This document shows positions 43,435 to 52,178 of a stretch of DNA of 64,000 nt, in pieces; positions within the stretch are counted from its first letter, which is position 1, and each line of letters begins with the position of its first letter. Origin of the DNA: Desulfomicrobium apsheronum (GTDB lineage Bacteria; Desulfobacterota; Desulfovibrionia; Desulfovibrionales; Desulfomicrobiaceae); contig NZ_FORX01000010.1 of NCBI RefSeq assembly GCF_900114115.1, positions 1-64,000 of the forward strand, read 5' to 3'. A program made the translations under genes and the position numbers. The notes beneath the pieces were generated by a model. The model had not been told where the DNA came from, searched no databases, and saw only the letters and a program-made list of their open reading frames with translations.

Positions 43435-44847
43435 ATGACGAAATTCCCATCCTATCCCGTCCTGCTCGTCGATGATGAGGACACGTGGCTGCGGTCCTTT
43501 TCCCTGGCGCTCAAATCCCACGGAATCGACAACATCATCTGCTGCAACGACAGCACCACGGTGCCCGAAATCCTGGCCAAGACCGAAATCGAGGTCATGG
43601 CCGTGGATCTGGCCATGCCCGGCATGTCCGGACAGGACCTCATCGACAGCGTGTCCGCGACCAATCCGGACATTCCCATCCTGGTCATCACCGGCATGAG
43701 CCAAGTGGAGACGGCGGTGCAATGCATCAAGCGCGGTGCCTTCGACTTTTTCGTCAAGACCAACGACAAGAGCAGCCTTGTCTCCGGCATCAGGCACGCC
43801 ATCGAAATCCGCGAACTCAAGCGCGAAAACAGCAGCCTGCGCACCCGCTTCCTGCAGGACACCCTGGAGCACCCCGAGACCTTTGCGCCCATCGTGACCT
43901 GCTCCAAGGCCATGCGCTCCATCTTCCAGTACATCGAGGCCATCGCGCGCAGCACCCAGCCCGTGCTCATCACCGGCGAATCCGGGGTCGGCAAGGAACT
44001 GGTGGCCAAGGTCATTCACGATTTGAGCGGACGACAGGGCGAATTCGTGCCCGTCAACGTGGCCGGCCTCGATGACAACATCTTTGCCGACGCCCTGTTC
44101 GGGCACAAGAAGGGAGCCTTCACCGGCGCCGACAGAGCCCGCCCCGGCCTGGTGGAAAACGCCAAGGCTGGCACCCTTTTTCTGGACGAGATCGGCGACC
44201 TCCCCCAGGCCTCGCAGGTCAAACTGCTGCGTCTGGTGCAGGAACGCGAATACCTGCCCATCGGCTCCGACGTGACCCGCAAGACCGATGCCCGCATCAT
44301 CGCGGCCACCAACGTGGACCCCGGCGTCATGGCCGAGGCGGAACGCTTCCGGTCCGACCTGTACTACCGCCTGCGCGCCCATCACGTGCACCTGCCCCCC
44401 TTGCGCGAGCGCCGCGAGGACCTGCCCCTCCTGATCGACCACTTCATGCGCCAGGGCTGCCAGCAGCGCAAACGCCCCGCAGTGCCGGTCGAGCTTCTGA
44501 ACCTGCTCGCAAGCTACGACTTTCCGGGCAACATACGCGAACTGCGATTCCTGATTCTGGACGCCCTGAGCTGCTCCGGAGACGACGAACTGAACCTGGA
44601 CCGCATCAAGGCGCATGTGCGCAAGAACCCCGCCGCATCGCGCAAGGTCCTGCCCGGGGAAGGCACGCGCCTGCAATTCGGCCCGGAACTGCCGACCCTG
44701 AAGCATGTCTGCGCCGAACTCGTGCGCGAGGCCATGCGCCGCACCGGAAACAATCAGGCCCTGGCCGCGAGCATGCTGGGAGTATCCCGGCAGGCGCTCA
44801 ACAAGCGCCTCAACAAGCTGCGCCAGATGGAGGGCCCTGAAGAGTGA
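43435..44847 (+). CDS. NtrC-type sigma54 response regulator
   Basis: A 470-residue regulator. The receiver (residues 1-125) has LLVDDE, acceptor Asp58 (AVDLAMPGM) and Thr in VITGMS; the usual final Lys is in FVKTND. The AAA+ domain has Walker A GESGVGKE near 182, GAFTGA near 228 and Walker B TLFLDEIGDL. A Fis-type helix-turn-helix closes the protein (NQALAASMLGVSRQALNKRL). It overlaps the downstream kinase by 4 nt, so the two form a two-component pair. The upstream transport and ligase genes are the obvious target. Confidence 0.93.
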   Translation: MTKFPSYPVLLVDDEDTWLRSFSLALKSHGIDNIICCNDSTTVPEILAKTEIEVMAVDLAMPGMSGQDLIDSVSATNPDIPILVITGMSQVETAVQCIKRGAFDFFVKTNDKSSLVSGIRHAIEIRELKRENSSLRTRFLQDTLEHPETFAPIVTCSKAMRSIFQYIEAIARSTQPVLITGESGVGKELVAKVIHDLSGRQGEFVPVNVAGLDDNIFADALFGHKKGAFTGADRARPGLVENAKAGTLFLDEIGDLPQASQVKLLRLVQEREYLPIGSDVTRKTDARIIAATNVDPGVMAEAERFRSDLYYRLRAHHVHLPPLRERREDLPLLIDHFMRQGCQQRKRPAVPVELLNLLASYDFPGNIRELRFLILDALSCSGDDELNLDRIKAHVRKNPAASRKVLPGEGTRLQFGPELPTLKHVCAELVREAMRRTGNNQALAASMLGVSRQALNKRLNKLRQMEGPEE

Positions 44848-46454
44848 ACGCCGGCCGGGAAGATCTGCTGCAGAGGCTGCGCGAGCTGGAACGCTCCAAC
44901 CGCCAGCTCACCCGCGAAGTGCAGGACCTGCGCGCCCTGATCGACACGCCGCTCAATGTCATGCTTTTTTCCCTCGACCTGAACTACAATTACATCACCT
45001 TCAACCAGGCCCACCGGGAATTCGTCAAACACAACTGGAACCTCGACATCCACCCCGGCATGCACGTTTTCGATGTCCTGAACGAGCCCGATGAGCGCGT
45101 AACCTCCCGCCGCAATTTCGACCGCGTCCTGGCGGGCGAATCCTACATCCTGCGGCGCAAGTACAGAAAACCCAAAGGGGAGATCGGCTTCTACCAGAAC
45201 ACCTACGTGCCCTTGCAGCGCGGAGGGGAAATTCTCGGGGCCGTGGTCTTTGCCCACGACATCACCGAATGGAGCGAGCGCGAAGAGGAAGGCAAGAAAT
45301 ACCGCGCCATTTTCGAAAAGGCCCTGGAGGGCATCTACCGTTCCACGTCCAAGGGACGATTCATCGAAGCCAACCGGGAAATGGCCCGCATCCTTGGCTA
45401 CGACTCACCTCAGGATCTCATGTCCACGATCACCAACATCAGCCGCCAGCTCTACTGCGACCCCGACGACAGGGAGCTGGTCTTCTCCATCCTGCGCCGC
45501 GACGGAGTGCTCAAGGATTTCGAGACCCGCATGCGTCGCAAGGACGGCAGTGAAATCTGGGTGGAATTCAACGCCCGGATCGAAAAGGACGATCAGGAAC
45601 GCACGGTGTTCATCGAGGGCAAGCTGACGGACATCACCACCCGCAAGGAAGCGGAGTACAAGGCCCAGCTGCGTGGACAGAAGATGATCCAGGCGGACAA
45701 GATGGCATCCCTTGGCGTGCTGGTGGCCGGAGTGGCCCATGAAATCAACAACCCCAACAGCTTTCTGACGCTGAACCTGCCGCTCCTGCGCGACGTCTGG
45801 GCCGACGCCCTGCACGTGCTGGACGAATACCAGGAAGAACATGGGGATTTCGTGCTCGGCGGACTCGAATATTCGGAACTCAGGCAGCAGATGCCGCTGC
45901 TGCTGCAGGGCATGGTGGACGGGTCGGAGCGGATCAAGGATATCGTTTCAAGGCTCAAGGACTATTCCCGCCAACGTCCCGAAGGGGAACGCGAGACGAC
46001 CGACGTGAACAGCGTCGTGGCCGGAGCCCTGGCCTTCGTGCGCCAGAAACTGAAAACCGCGGCCCCGGGCTATCTCGTCAGGCTGGGGGCGGAGCCCGTT
46101 CTGGTGGAAGCCGACCTGCAGCGCCTCATCCAGGTGCTCATCAATCTGCTGGTCAACGCCTGCGAAGCCGTGCCCGCCTCAGGCGGCGAGATCACGTTGC
46201 AGGTCCTGTCCAGATACGGGGAGGACAAGGCCTGGGCCGGAGTGGAAGTGCGCGACAACGGCTGCGGCATCCTCCCCCACGATCTCAAATACATTCAGGA
46301 CCCGTTCTTCACCACCAAACGGGAACTGGGCGGAACGGGACTTGGCCTGTCCATCTCCTCGGCCATCATGCACGACCATGGCGGCCGCCTGGAATTCTCA
46401 TCCCCGCCCGGCCAGGGCACCTGCGTACGCATGCTCCTGCCCATGATGCGGTGA
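44844..46454 (+). CDS. Cytosolic PAS-PAS sensor histidine kinase
   Basis: A 536-residue kinase without membrane helices. A short coiled coil opens the protein, followed by two PAS domains (about residues 30-140 and 150-265; the second is followed by FIEGKLTDITTRKEAE). The acceptor is His299 in GVAHEINNPNSFL. The ATPase domain has LINLLVNACEAVP, RDNGCGIL and GGTGLGLSISSAIM. It should phosphorylate the NtrC-type regulator encoded just upstream. A soluble PAS sensor suggests an intracellular signal such as an acyl-CoA, redox state or ligand. The stop lies in a short GATGCGGTG repeat. Confidence 0.92.
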   Translation: MNAGREDLLQRLRELERSNRQLTREVQDLRALIDTPLNVMLFSLDLNYNYITFNQAHREFVKHNWNLDIHPGMHVFDVLNEPDERVTSRRNFDRVLAGESYILRRKYRKPKGEIGFYQNTYVPLQRGGEILGAVVFAHDITEWSEREEEGKKYRAIFEKALEGIYRSTSKGRFIEANREMARILGYDSPQDLMSTITNISRQLYCDPDDRELVFSILRRDGVLKDFETRMRRKDGSEIWVEFNARIEKDDQERTVFIEGKLTDITTRKEAEYKAQLRGQKMIQADKMASLGVLVAGVAHEINNPNSFLTLNLPLLRDVWADALHVLDEYQEEHGDFVLGGLEYSELRQQMPLLLQGMVDGSERIKDIVSRLKDYSRQRPEGERETTDVNSVVAGALAFVRQKLKTAAPGYLVRLGAEPVLVEADLQRLIQVLINLLVNACEAVPASGGEITLQVLSRYGEDKAWAGVEVRDNGCGILPHDLKYIQDPFFTTKRELGGTGLGLSISSAIMHDHGGRLEFSSPPGQGTCVRMLLPMMR

Positions 46455-46573
46455 TGCGGTGATGCGGTGAATAGTGAATAGTGAATAGTGTGCGGAAAAA
46501 ACATGTTACGAGCAAGGACTTACCCTCACTGCCTTCCATTCACCATTCACCAATCACCATTCACTATTCATTC
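46445..46573. repeat. Short tandem and inverted microrepeats
   Basis: Three GATGCGGTG units overlap the kinase stop, followed by three GAATAGT units. At 46536-46573 a run of CCATTCACCA-type units is the inverted counterpart of the repeat at 15744-15773. It reaches the 3' end of the small membrane protein gene. Confidence 0.7.
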
Positions 46574-46794
46574 TTCTCTATCATCCGCTCCTTCACGATG
46601 GCGCTGTCCATGGCGAAGTCGATGATCCCGGATACAAGGTAGCCAAGGGCCACAAGCACAAGCAACGCAATCACAAGCTTCACGGTCTGCCGGGGCTGTT
46701 TCCAGAACAGGAACACGACGACCGCGCCCACTCCCAACCCGATCAGCGGATTGGACATGATCCAGGCCCAAATCCCCATGATGAATGCGTGCAT
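46564..46794 (-). CDS. Small two-helix membrane protein, unknown function
   Basis: A 76-residue protein with two hydrophobic helices (about residues 14-30 and 37-57) joined by WKQPRQTVK, and a charged C-terminus. GGAGG lies 5 nt upstream of ATG 46792-46794. It is just downstream of yajQ on the same strand. I do not recognise a family. The strong ribosome site and clean helices support it as a real gene. Confidence 0.65.
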   Translation of the reverse strand: MHAFIMGIWAWIMSNPLIGLGVGAVVVFLFWKQPRQTVKLVIALLVLVALGYLVSGIIDFAMDSAIVKERMIEKNE

Positions 46795-46806
46795 GCGCGC
46801 CTCCGG

Positions 46807-47298
46807 TTATTTTTTCATGTTCACGAACTGCAAGGGCAACTCGAACTCGGATCCTCTCAAGAGCGCCATGACCTCCTGCAGATCGTCGATCTTCTTGCCG
46901 GAGACCCGCACCTGTTCGTCCTGGATGGCGGCCTGGACCTTGAGCTTGCTGTCCTTGATCAGCTTGACCAGCTTGCGGGCGGCATCCTTGTCTATGCCAT
47001 CGTGCAGCTTGATTTCCTGCTTGAGCTGACCACGGGAGGTGTTTTCAGACTCCCCGAACTCCAGGGCCTTGGGGTCGACCTTGCGGCGCACGAAATGCGA
47101 GATGAGCATCTCCCGTATGGCCCGTATCTTCATCTCGTCTCCGGTTACCAGAGAGAGGGTTTTCGTCTTGCGATTGAACTCCATTTCCGTGATCACGCCC
47201 TTGAAGTCGTACCGGGTCTCGACTTCCTTACGCACATTGTTCACCGCATTATCAACTTCCTGCAAATCGATTTCATTCACAATATCAAAAGATGGCAT
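46807..47298 (-). CDS. yajQ: YajQ family nucleotide-binding protein
   Basis: A 163-residue protein with the family's opening [20 protein letters not shown] and later RYDFKGV near residue 33, then [16 protein letters not shown] near 138. YajQ proteins have two ferredoxin-like repeats; some bind cyclic di-GMP and act as regulators, while others are proposed RNA or nucleotide binders. Length is standard. It is encoded with the small membrane protein and is divergent from mucR. Confidence 0.95.
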   Translation of the reverse strand: MPSFDIVNEIDLQEVDNAVNNVRKEVETRYDFKGVITEMEFNRKTKTLSLVTGDEMKIRAIREMLISHFVRRKVDPKALEFGESENTSRGQLKQEIKLHDGIDKDAARKLVKLIKDSKLKVQAAIQDEQVRVSGKKIDDLQEVMALLRGSEFELPLQFVNMKK

Positions 47299-47600
47299 TG
47301 ATCCTCCTTTTGGTCTCGCCTTCTCTCACAACATGCACGCATGCTGACCTCAAATCCCCATCGTCGTCAAGCTTCCCAGACAGATGTATTTCCCTGGCAA
47401 GAAAATCGAGACCCCGAAAACCCACATATTTCCTCAAAGGATTCAGACACGTTCACAATGATCCTCCCGGCAATCAGGAACAGACATAACAGATTGTCAA
47501 CAAAGCATTTGACATTCCATCATTCTCTACTATGAAGTAAGCTACTTTGTCTGACGGATTACAGCGTTATCAATGACCCTATTATAGCTATGGAGTAAAC
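47299..47600. other. Divergent intergenic region yajQ-mucR
   Basis: About 300 nt without a supported gene. The half next to mucR is AT-rich and includes the candidate promoter listed next; AT-rich upstream DNA is typical of MucR targets, so autoregulation is possible. Confidence 0.5.
47509..47536 (+). promoter_or_regulatory. Candidate sigma70 promoter of mucR
   Basis: TTGACA (47509-47514) and TATGAA (47531-47536) are spaced by 16 nt, about 65 nt before the start codon. Confidence 0.5.
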
Positions 47601-48005
47601 ATGGAAGATTATCTGAAGCAAGCAATCGAAATCGTGAAGGCCCAGGCTTCTGTCCGCAACATGAACGAAGACGAAATCACCTCGATGATCCGCGCCCTGA
47701 CGCAGAGCATTCGTGGCGTCGCCGAAGGCGTTGTCCCCGTTGTCGACACCGAGCCCGCCGTGGATCCCAAGAACGCAATCCGTGAAAAGAGCGTCATCTG
47801 CTGCGAATGCGGCAAGTCCTTCAAGGTTCTGACCAAGCGCCACCTGGCCACCCACGGTCTGACCCCCGAAGAGTACCGTGAAAAGTACGGCTACAAGAAG
47901 GGCACCTCGCTGGTCGCCAAGTCCCTGGCTCGCGACCGCCGCAAGACCATGCAGGGCATGAAGCTCTGGGAAAAGCGCAAGAAGGCCGTCAAGACCCCGG
48001 CATAA
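47601..48005 (+). CDS. MucR/Ros family zinc-finger transcription regulator
   Basis: A 134-residue DNA-binding protein. The Ros-type zinc finger is seen at about residues 68-90: ICCECGKSFKVLTKRHLATH gives the Cys-x2-Cys and His-x3-His pattern, followed by the conserved GLTPEEYREKYG near 87. The N-terminal helix is for oligomerisation. MucR proteins bind AT-rich DNA and silence or control many genes, including exopolysaccharide and virulence genes in alphaproteobacteria; several copies are usual in Desulfovibrio-type genomes. GGAG lies before ATG 47601 and a strong terminator follows. Confidence 0.92.
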   Translation: MEDYLKQAIEIVKAQASVRNMNEDEITSMIRALTQSIRGVAEGVVPVVDTEPAVDPKNAIREKSVICCECGKSFKVLTKRHLATHGLTPEEYREKYGYKKGTSLVAKSLARDRRKTMQGMKLWEKRKKAVKTPA

Positions 48006-48013
48006 ATGCAAGA

Positions 48014-48037
48014 AACCCTCATTATGAGGGTTTTTTT
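48014..48037 (+). terminator. Rho-independent terminator of mucR
   Basis: AACCCTC (48014-48020) and GAGGGTT (48026-48032) form a perfect 7-bp stem with a 5-nt loop, followed by a run of T. Confidence 0.93.
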
Positions 48038-48484
48038 ACGCCCATGGACAAAGATTGCCAAGCAGGACAGGCATGGCTGAAACAATCACCATGCCCGCTT
48101 TTTGATTTAAAATCACTGAACTTTCTTTCCCAGAAGCCCCAGCCTTCACCCCCTGATTTCGAACCAGACCACAGCCCCCCGCCCGCGCTGCCCCGGGTTG
48201 ATGCGCTTCAGGGCCTCGACCTTTGGGAATTTCTCCCAAAAACCGGGAATAATACCCAGTTCATCATCCCAAAATGACCAGGAAAATGGGATGCGATCCT
48301 ATCGACACGACCGCGCTCCAAACATAGATAATCTATTGAATTTCTCCATGCTCCACCATTGACCGCCTGCTCGAAACGCGTGCCGATGCGTAGCGCCACC
48401 ACGGATTCCCTACCCGGTTCTCTGGTGGCGACGTGCGTTTTGGAGAAACACAATACTCAAATTTGCATACGGGAGACGAAAACG
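48038..48484. other. Leader region of the glutamate-synthase-domain gene
   Basis: About 450 nt with no supported gene. It holds a perfect 8-bp inverted repeat CGCCACCA (48394-48401)/TGGTGGCG (48423-48430) some 55 nt before the start codon, which may form a leader hairpin. A frame at 48044-48277 lacks any conserved motif. Confidence 0.45.
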
Positions 48485-50122
48485 ATGATCCAATGGCCCA
48501 AAAGCAACGATGTTCTCGGCACCACCAATCGCGGTAACCCGGCCGAATCCGGCCTGTGCACGTTATGCCGCTCGGACTGTGCCGGAAAGTGCGAAACTTG
48601 GATGTCCTGCCTCAAGGGCAGGCACATGCTCTATCCCCGGGATTTCGGATCCGTCACCGCCGGCAGCGCGAACACCTGTCATGTCGGCGTGAGCTACAAT
48701 TCTCTGCGCATCCAGGGCTTCAGCTACGGCGCCCAGGGCGTCGCCGCCGGGCGCACCACCAATCCCGATGACTGTCTCTTCACCAACGTCTCCCTGGAAA
48801 CGTCCTTCGGCGCTACGGAAAAGACCAAGGTGCGCATGCCGCTCATGACCGGCGCCCTGGGTTCCACGTTCATCGCCGCCAAATACTGGGACTCCTTTGC
48901 CGCCGGTTGCGCGCTGATCGGCATCCCGATCGTGGTCGGTGAAAACGTCGTCGGCGTGGACCGCGCCTCCAGCATGTCCGGCGGCCGCATCGAGAAATCC
49001 CCCGAACTGGACCGCCGCATCGAGATCTACAACCGCTATTCCGACGGCTACGGCACCATGATCGTGCAGCTCAACGTCGAGGACGCACGCAACGGCGTGG
49101 CCGAATACGTCATCGAAAAGTACGGCAACAAGGTCTGCATCGAACTCAAATGGGGCCAGGGCGCCAAGAACATCGGCGGCGAGATCGAAGTCACGAGCCT
49201 TGACTACGCCCTGTTCCTGAAGAAACGCGGCTACCTGCTCGATCCGGATCCGGAACTCCCCGAAGTGCAGGACGCCTTCAAGGCCGGAGCCATCAAGGGC
49301 TTCGCCCGTCACAGCCGTCTGGGCTACACCGACCTGCCGTCCTCCGACGCCGTGCACCAGAACTTCATGGAAACCGTGGCCTACCTGCGCGGGCTCGGCT
49401 ACACCAAGATTTCGCTCAAGACCGGCTCCTACGGCATGGAAGCCCTGGCCATGGCCATCAAGTATGCCACCGACGCCAATCTCGACCTGCTGACCATCGA
49501 CGGCTCCGGCGGCGGCACGGGCATGAGCCCCTGGAACATGATGGAGACCTGGGGCGTGCCGTCCATCCTGCTGCACTCCAAGGCCATAGAATACGGCAAC
49601 ATCCTGGCCTCCCAGGGCAAGAAGGTCGTGGACATGTCCTTTGCCGGCGGCCTGGCCCGCGAGGACCACATCTTCAAGGCCCTGGCGCTGGGCGCTCCCT
49701 TCGTCAAACTGATCTGCATGGGCCGCACCCTCATGATCCCCGGTTTCCTGGGCTCCAACATCGAAGGTGCGCTGAACCCCGAGCGCAAGGAAAAAGTCGC
49801 CGGCAACTGGGACAGTCTGCCCAAGACCGTCAGGGACATCGGCGAAAGCCCCGAGCAGATCTTTGCCGGCTACGAGTCCCTGAAGGCCAAAATCGGAGCC
49901 GACGAGATGAAGACCGTGCCCTACGGCGCCATCGCCGCCTGGACCCTGGCCGACAAGCTCGGCGCCGGCCTGCAGCAGCTCCTGGCCGGCGCACGCAAGT
50001 TCTCGGTCACCGAGATCACCCGTGGGGACATCGTCTCCGCCAACCGCGAAACCGCGCACGAGACCGGCATCCGGTTCATTACCGACGTGCAGGACGAAAT
50101 CGCACGCAAGATCCTGGCCTGA
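48485..50122 (+). CDS. FMN-binding glutamate synthase domain protein
   Basis: A 545-residue protein that equals the central FMN/synthase domain of glutamate synthase without the amidotransferase part. ATG 48485 follows GGGAGA. The N-terminal 35 residues hold CTLCRSDCAGKC and a further WMSC, which could bind an Fe-S cluster. The barrel has ELKWGQGAKNIGGEI near 220, LLTIDGSGGGTGMSPWNMM near 338 and DMSFAGGLAREDHIFKALALGA near 388, where glutamate synthases bind FMN. It may make glutamate from 2-oxoglutarate with ammonia from a partner, or reduce another substrate. No glutaminase or small subunit is nearby. Confidence 0.87.
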   Translation: MIQWPKSNDVLGTTNRGNPAESGLCTLCRSDCAGKCETWMSCLKGRHMLYPRDFGSVTAGSANTCHVGVSYNSLRIQGFSYGAQGVAAGRTTNPDDCLFTNVSLETSFGATEKTKVRMPLMTGALGSTFIAAKYWDSFAAGCALIGIPIVVGENVVGVDRASSMSGGRIEKSPELDRRIEIYNRYSDGYGTMIVQLNVEDARNGVAEYVIEKYGNKVCIELKWGQGAKNIGGEIEVTSLDYALFLKKRGYLLDPDPELPEVQDAFKAGAIKGFARHSRLGYTDLPSSDAVHQNFMETVAYLRGLGYTKISLKTGSYGMEALAMAIKYATDANLDLLTIDGSGGGTGMSPWNMMETWGVPSILLHSKAIEYGNILASQGKKVVDMSFAGGLAREDHIFKALALGAPFVKLICMGRTLMIPGFLGSNIEGALNPERKEKVAGNWDSLPKTVRDIGESPEQIFAGYESLKAKIGADEMKTVPYGAIAAWTLADKLGAGLQQLLAGARKFSVTEITRGDIVSANRETAHETGIRFITDVQDEIARKILA

Positions 50123-50135
50123 TCCTCATGAATCC

Positions 50136-50173
50136 CCAGGGGCGGACCGGCCGCATGCCGGTTCCGCCCCTGG
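50136..50173 (+). terminator. Strong stem-loop after the glutamate-synthase-domain gene
   Basis: CCAGGGGCGGA (50136-50146) pairs with TCCGCCCCTGG (50163-50173), and an inner CCGGC/GCCGG extends the stem. No T tract follows. It lies 13 nt after the stop. Confidence 0.6.
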
Positions 50174-50231
50174 CACCCTGCCCCGTCCTGTGCTACACGG
50201 CCAACGCGCCCGTTGCCCAGGAGAAACGCCC

Positions 50232-51377
50232 ATGACCATCCACCCCGACAGTACCGACAGTTTTCCAGCCTCAAGCGAGGAGTGGAGGATGTTTGTGGCC
50301 CAGAGCCGCAAGACCCAGCACGACCTGCTTGAGCGCATAAAAGAGCTCAACTGCCTCTACGGCATCAGTCGGCTGGCCCAAAACCGTGAACAACCACTAG
50401 GCGAACTCCTGACCGGCATCGCCGACCTGATCCGCGCTTCCTGGCAATATCCCGACATCGCCTGCGCCTCCATCCGCCTCGGCGACACGCGCCACAACTC
50501 CGGCAACTTCGTGCGCACCCGCTGGTGCCAGTCCAGCCCCGTCATCATCGAGGCAGAGGAATGCGGCGCGGTCGAGGTCTGCTACCTGGAGGAGCGCCCG
50601 GACAGCGATGAAGGCCCGTTTCTGCGGGAGGAGCGCAGCCTCATCGACGCCGTGGCCGATCAGGTCGGCCGCATCGTGGCCCAGCGCCGGGCAGAGGAGC
50701 AGATGCGCGCCCTGTCCCAGGAACTGATCATGGCCCAGGAAAATGAACGCCAGCGCATCGCCCGCGAACTGCACGATCACCTGGCCCAGGATCTCTCCCT
50801 GGCCCGGGCCGACCTGGAGCGCATCGGGGGCAGCCTGCCTGAAGGGGGCCCTTGGCGCGCCCAGACCGGAGTCATCGCCGAAAGAATCGGCACGGCCATC
50901 CGCTCCATCCGGGACCTGGCTTACGGCCTGCTCCCGCCGGGGCTGACCGAGCTTGGGCTGGTCGAGACCGTGCTCGCGCACTGCGAGGACTTCTCCCTGC
51001 GCCACGGCATCGCCGTCGATGTCTTTGCCGACGGACTTGGCGGAGTCGCCTTCGACTTCGACACCCAGATCAACATCTACCGCCTCATCCAGGAAGCCCT
51101 GAACAATGTGCGCAAACACGCCAAGGCCAGCCGCGTGACCATCCGCCTGCTCGGCTCCTACCCGAATCTGCTGGTGCGCATCGAAGACGACGGCTGCGGA
51201 GCCGACATGGACCGCTGCCTGTCCCAGGCCGGTCGCACCAAACGCATGGGCCTGTGGAGCATGCGCGAGCGGGTCAAGCTCCTGGGCGGCAAGATCAGCT
51301 TTCGTTCCAAACCCGGACAAGGCCTGCACATCCGCATCGAAACCCCGCTCAACAGGAGCAGCAATGAGCACGCCTAA
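50232..51377 (+). CDS. Cytosolic NarX/DegS-type histidine kinase
   Basis: A 381-residue kinase; I chose ATG 50232 because AGGAGAAA precedes it and the longer frame overlaps the upstream gene. Residues 35-165 form a GAF-like sensor (LYGISRLAQNREQPLGELL). The HisKA_3 helix carries His181 in ENERQRIARELHDHLAQDLS. The ATPase domain has YRLIQEALNNVRKHAKAS, EDDGCGADM and GLWSMRERVKLLGGKI. It lacks membrane helices. The stop overlaps the LuxR-type regulator by 14 nt, so they form a NarXL-like pair sensing an intracellular signal. Confidence 0.92.
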   Translation: MTIHPDSTDSFPASSEEWRMFVAQSRKTQHDLLERIKELNCLYGISRLAQNREQPLGELLTGIADLIRASWQYPDIACASIRLGDTRHNSGNFVRTRWCQSSPVIIEAEECGAVEVCYLEERPDSDEGPFLREERSLIDAVADQVGRIVAQRRAEEQMRALSQELIMAQENERQRIARELHDHLAQDLSLARADLERIGGSLPEGGPWRAQTGVIAERIGTAIRSIRDLAYGLLPPGLTELGLVETVLAHCEDFSLRHGIAVDVFADGLGGVAFDFDTQINIYRLIQEALNNVRKHAKASRVTIRLLGSYPNLLVRIEDDGCGADMDRCLSQAGRTKRMGLWSMRERVKLLGGKISFRSKPGQGLHIRIETPLNRSSNEHA

Positions 51378-52032
51378 ACGCATCCTCATCATCGACGATC
51401 ACCCGCTCTACCGTGACGGTCTGAAGGCCCGCCTCGGCACCAGACCCGACCTCTGCGTCGTCGGCGAGGCCGGAACCTGCGCCGAAGGGCTGCGCCTGAC
51501 CCAAACCCTGGCCCCGGACCTGGCGGTCATCGACATCTCCCTGCCCGACGGCAGCGGCATCGAACTCACCCGCGAACTCCGCGCCTCGCAGCCGGACCTG
51601 CCCGTGCTCATCGTCAGCATGCACGCCAAGCTCGATTTCATCGCCGCCGCCTTTCAGGCCGGAGCCAGCGGCTACATGTCCAAGGAATCAGGGGGCGAAG
51701 GAATCCTGCAAGCCATCGGCACCGTCCTCTCCGGCGGTCAATACCTCGACGGCTCCCTCTCGCCCTCGGTGCTGCGCCGTCTGAGCGACATCTCCGGCCG
51801 CAAGGCCAAGACCCTGGACGCGTCCTATGGCAGTCTCTCGCTGCGCGAACAGCAGGTCATGCGCCTTCTGGCCGAAGGACTGACCCCGGAGGAGATCGCG
51901 GCCAAGCTCTTCGTGTCCCGCAAGACCATCCTCAACCACCGCTACGCCATCATGACCAAGCTCGGCATAAAAAGCCCCGTGGCCTTCGTACGCCACGCCG
52001 CGCGCCTCGGGTTGATCGAAATCGACGACTGA
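51364..52032 (+). CDS. NarL/LuxR family response regulator
   Basis: A 222-residue regulator. The receiver has IIDDHPLYRDGLKARL, the acceptor Asp is in AVIDISLPDGSG and the Lys is in YMSKES. The C-terminus is a LuxR helix-turn-helix (LSLREQQVMRLLAEGLTPEE and IAAKLFVSRKTILNHRYAIM). It is the partner of the overlapping kinase. No obvious dedicated target lies next to it. Confidence 0.94.
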   Translation: MSTPKRILIIDDHPLYRDGLKARLGTRPDLCVVGEAGTCAEGLRLTQTLAPDLAVIDISLPDGSGIELTRELRASQPDLPVLIVSMHAKLDFIAAAFQAGASGYMSKESGGEGILQAIGTVLSGGQYLDGSLSPSVLRRLSDISGRKAKTLDASYGSLSLREQQVMRLLAEGLTPEEIAAKLFVSRKTILNHRYAIMTKLGIKSPVAFVRHAARLGLIEIDD

Positions 52033-52178
52033 TCCGGCAATCGCGAAATTTCGGCGACAACGCCATTTGCGTCTTTACCCTGACGGGCGATCATGGTTAC
52101 AGATGAATGAGAACGCCGCGAGGGCTCCCACCACGCAGGCCAAAGTTCAAACAGTCCGTTTTCATCAAGGATTTCTTC

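Noticed and set aside
48044-48277. 77-codon frame after the mucR terminator
   Set aside because: It begins right after the terminator without a ribosome site, is low in complexity and shows no motif.
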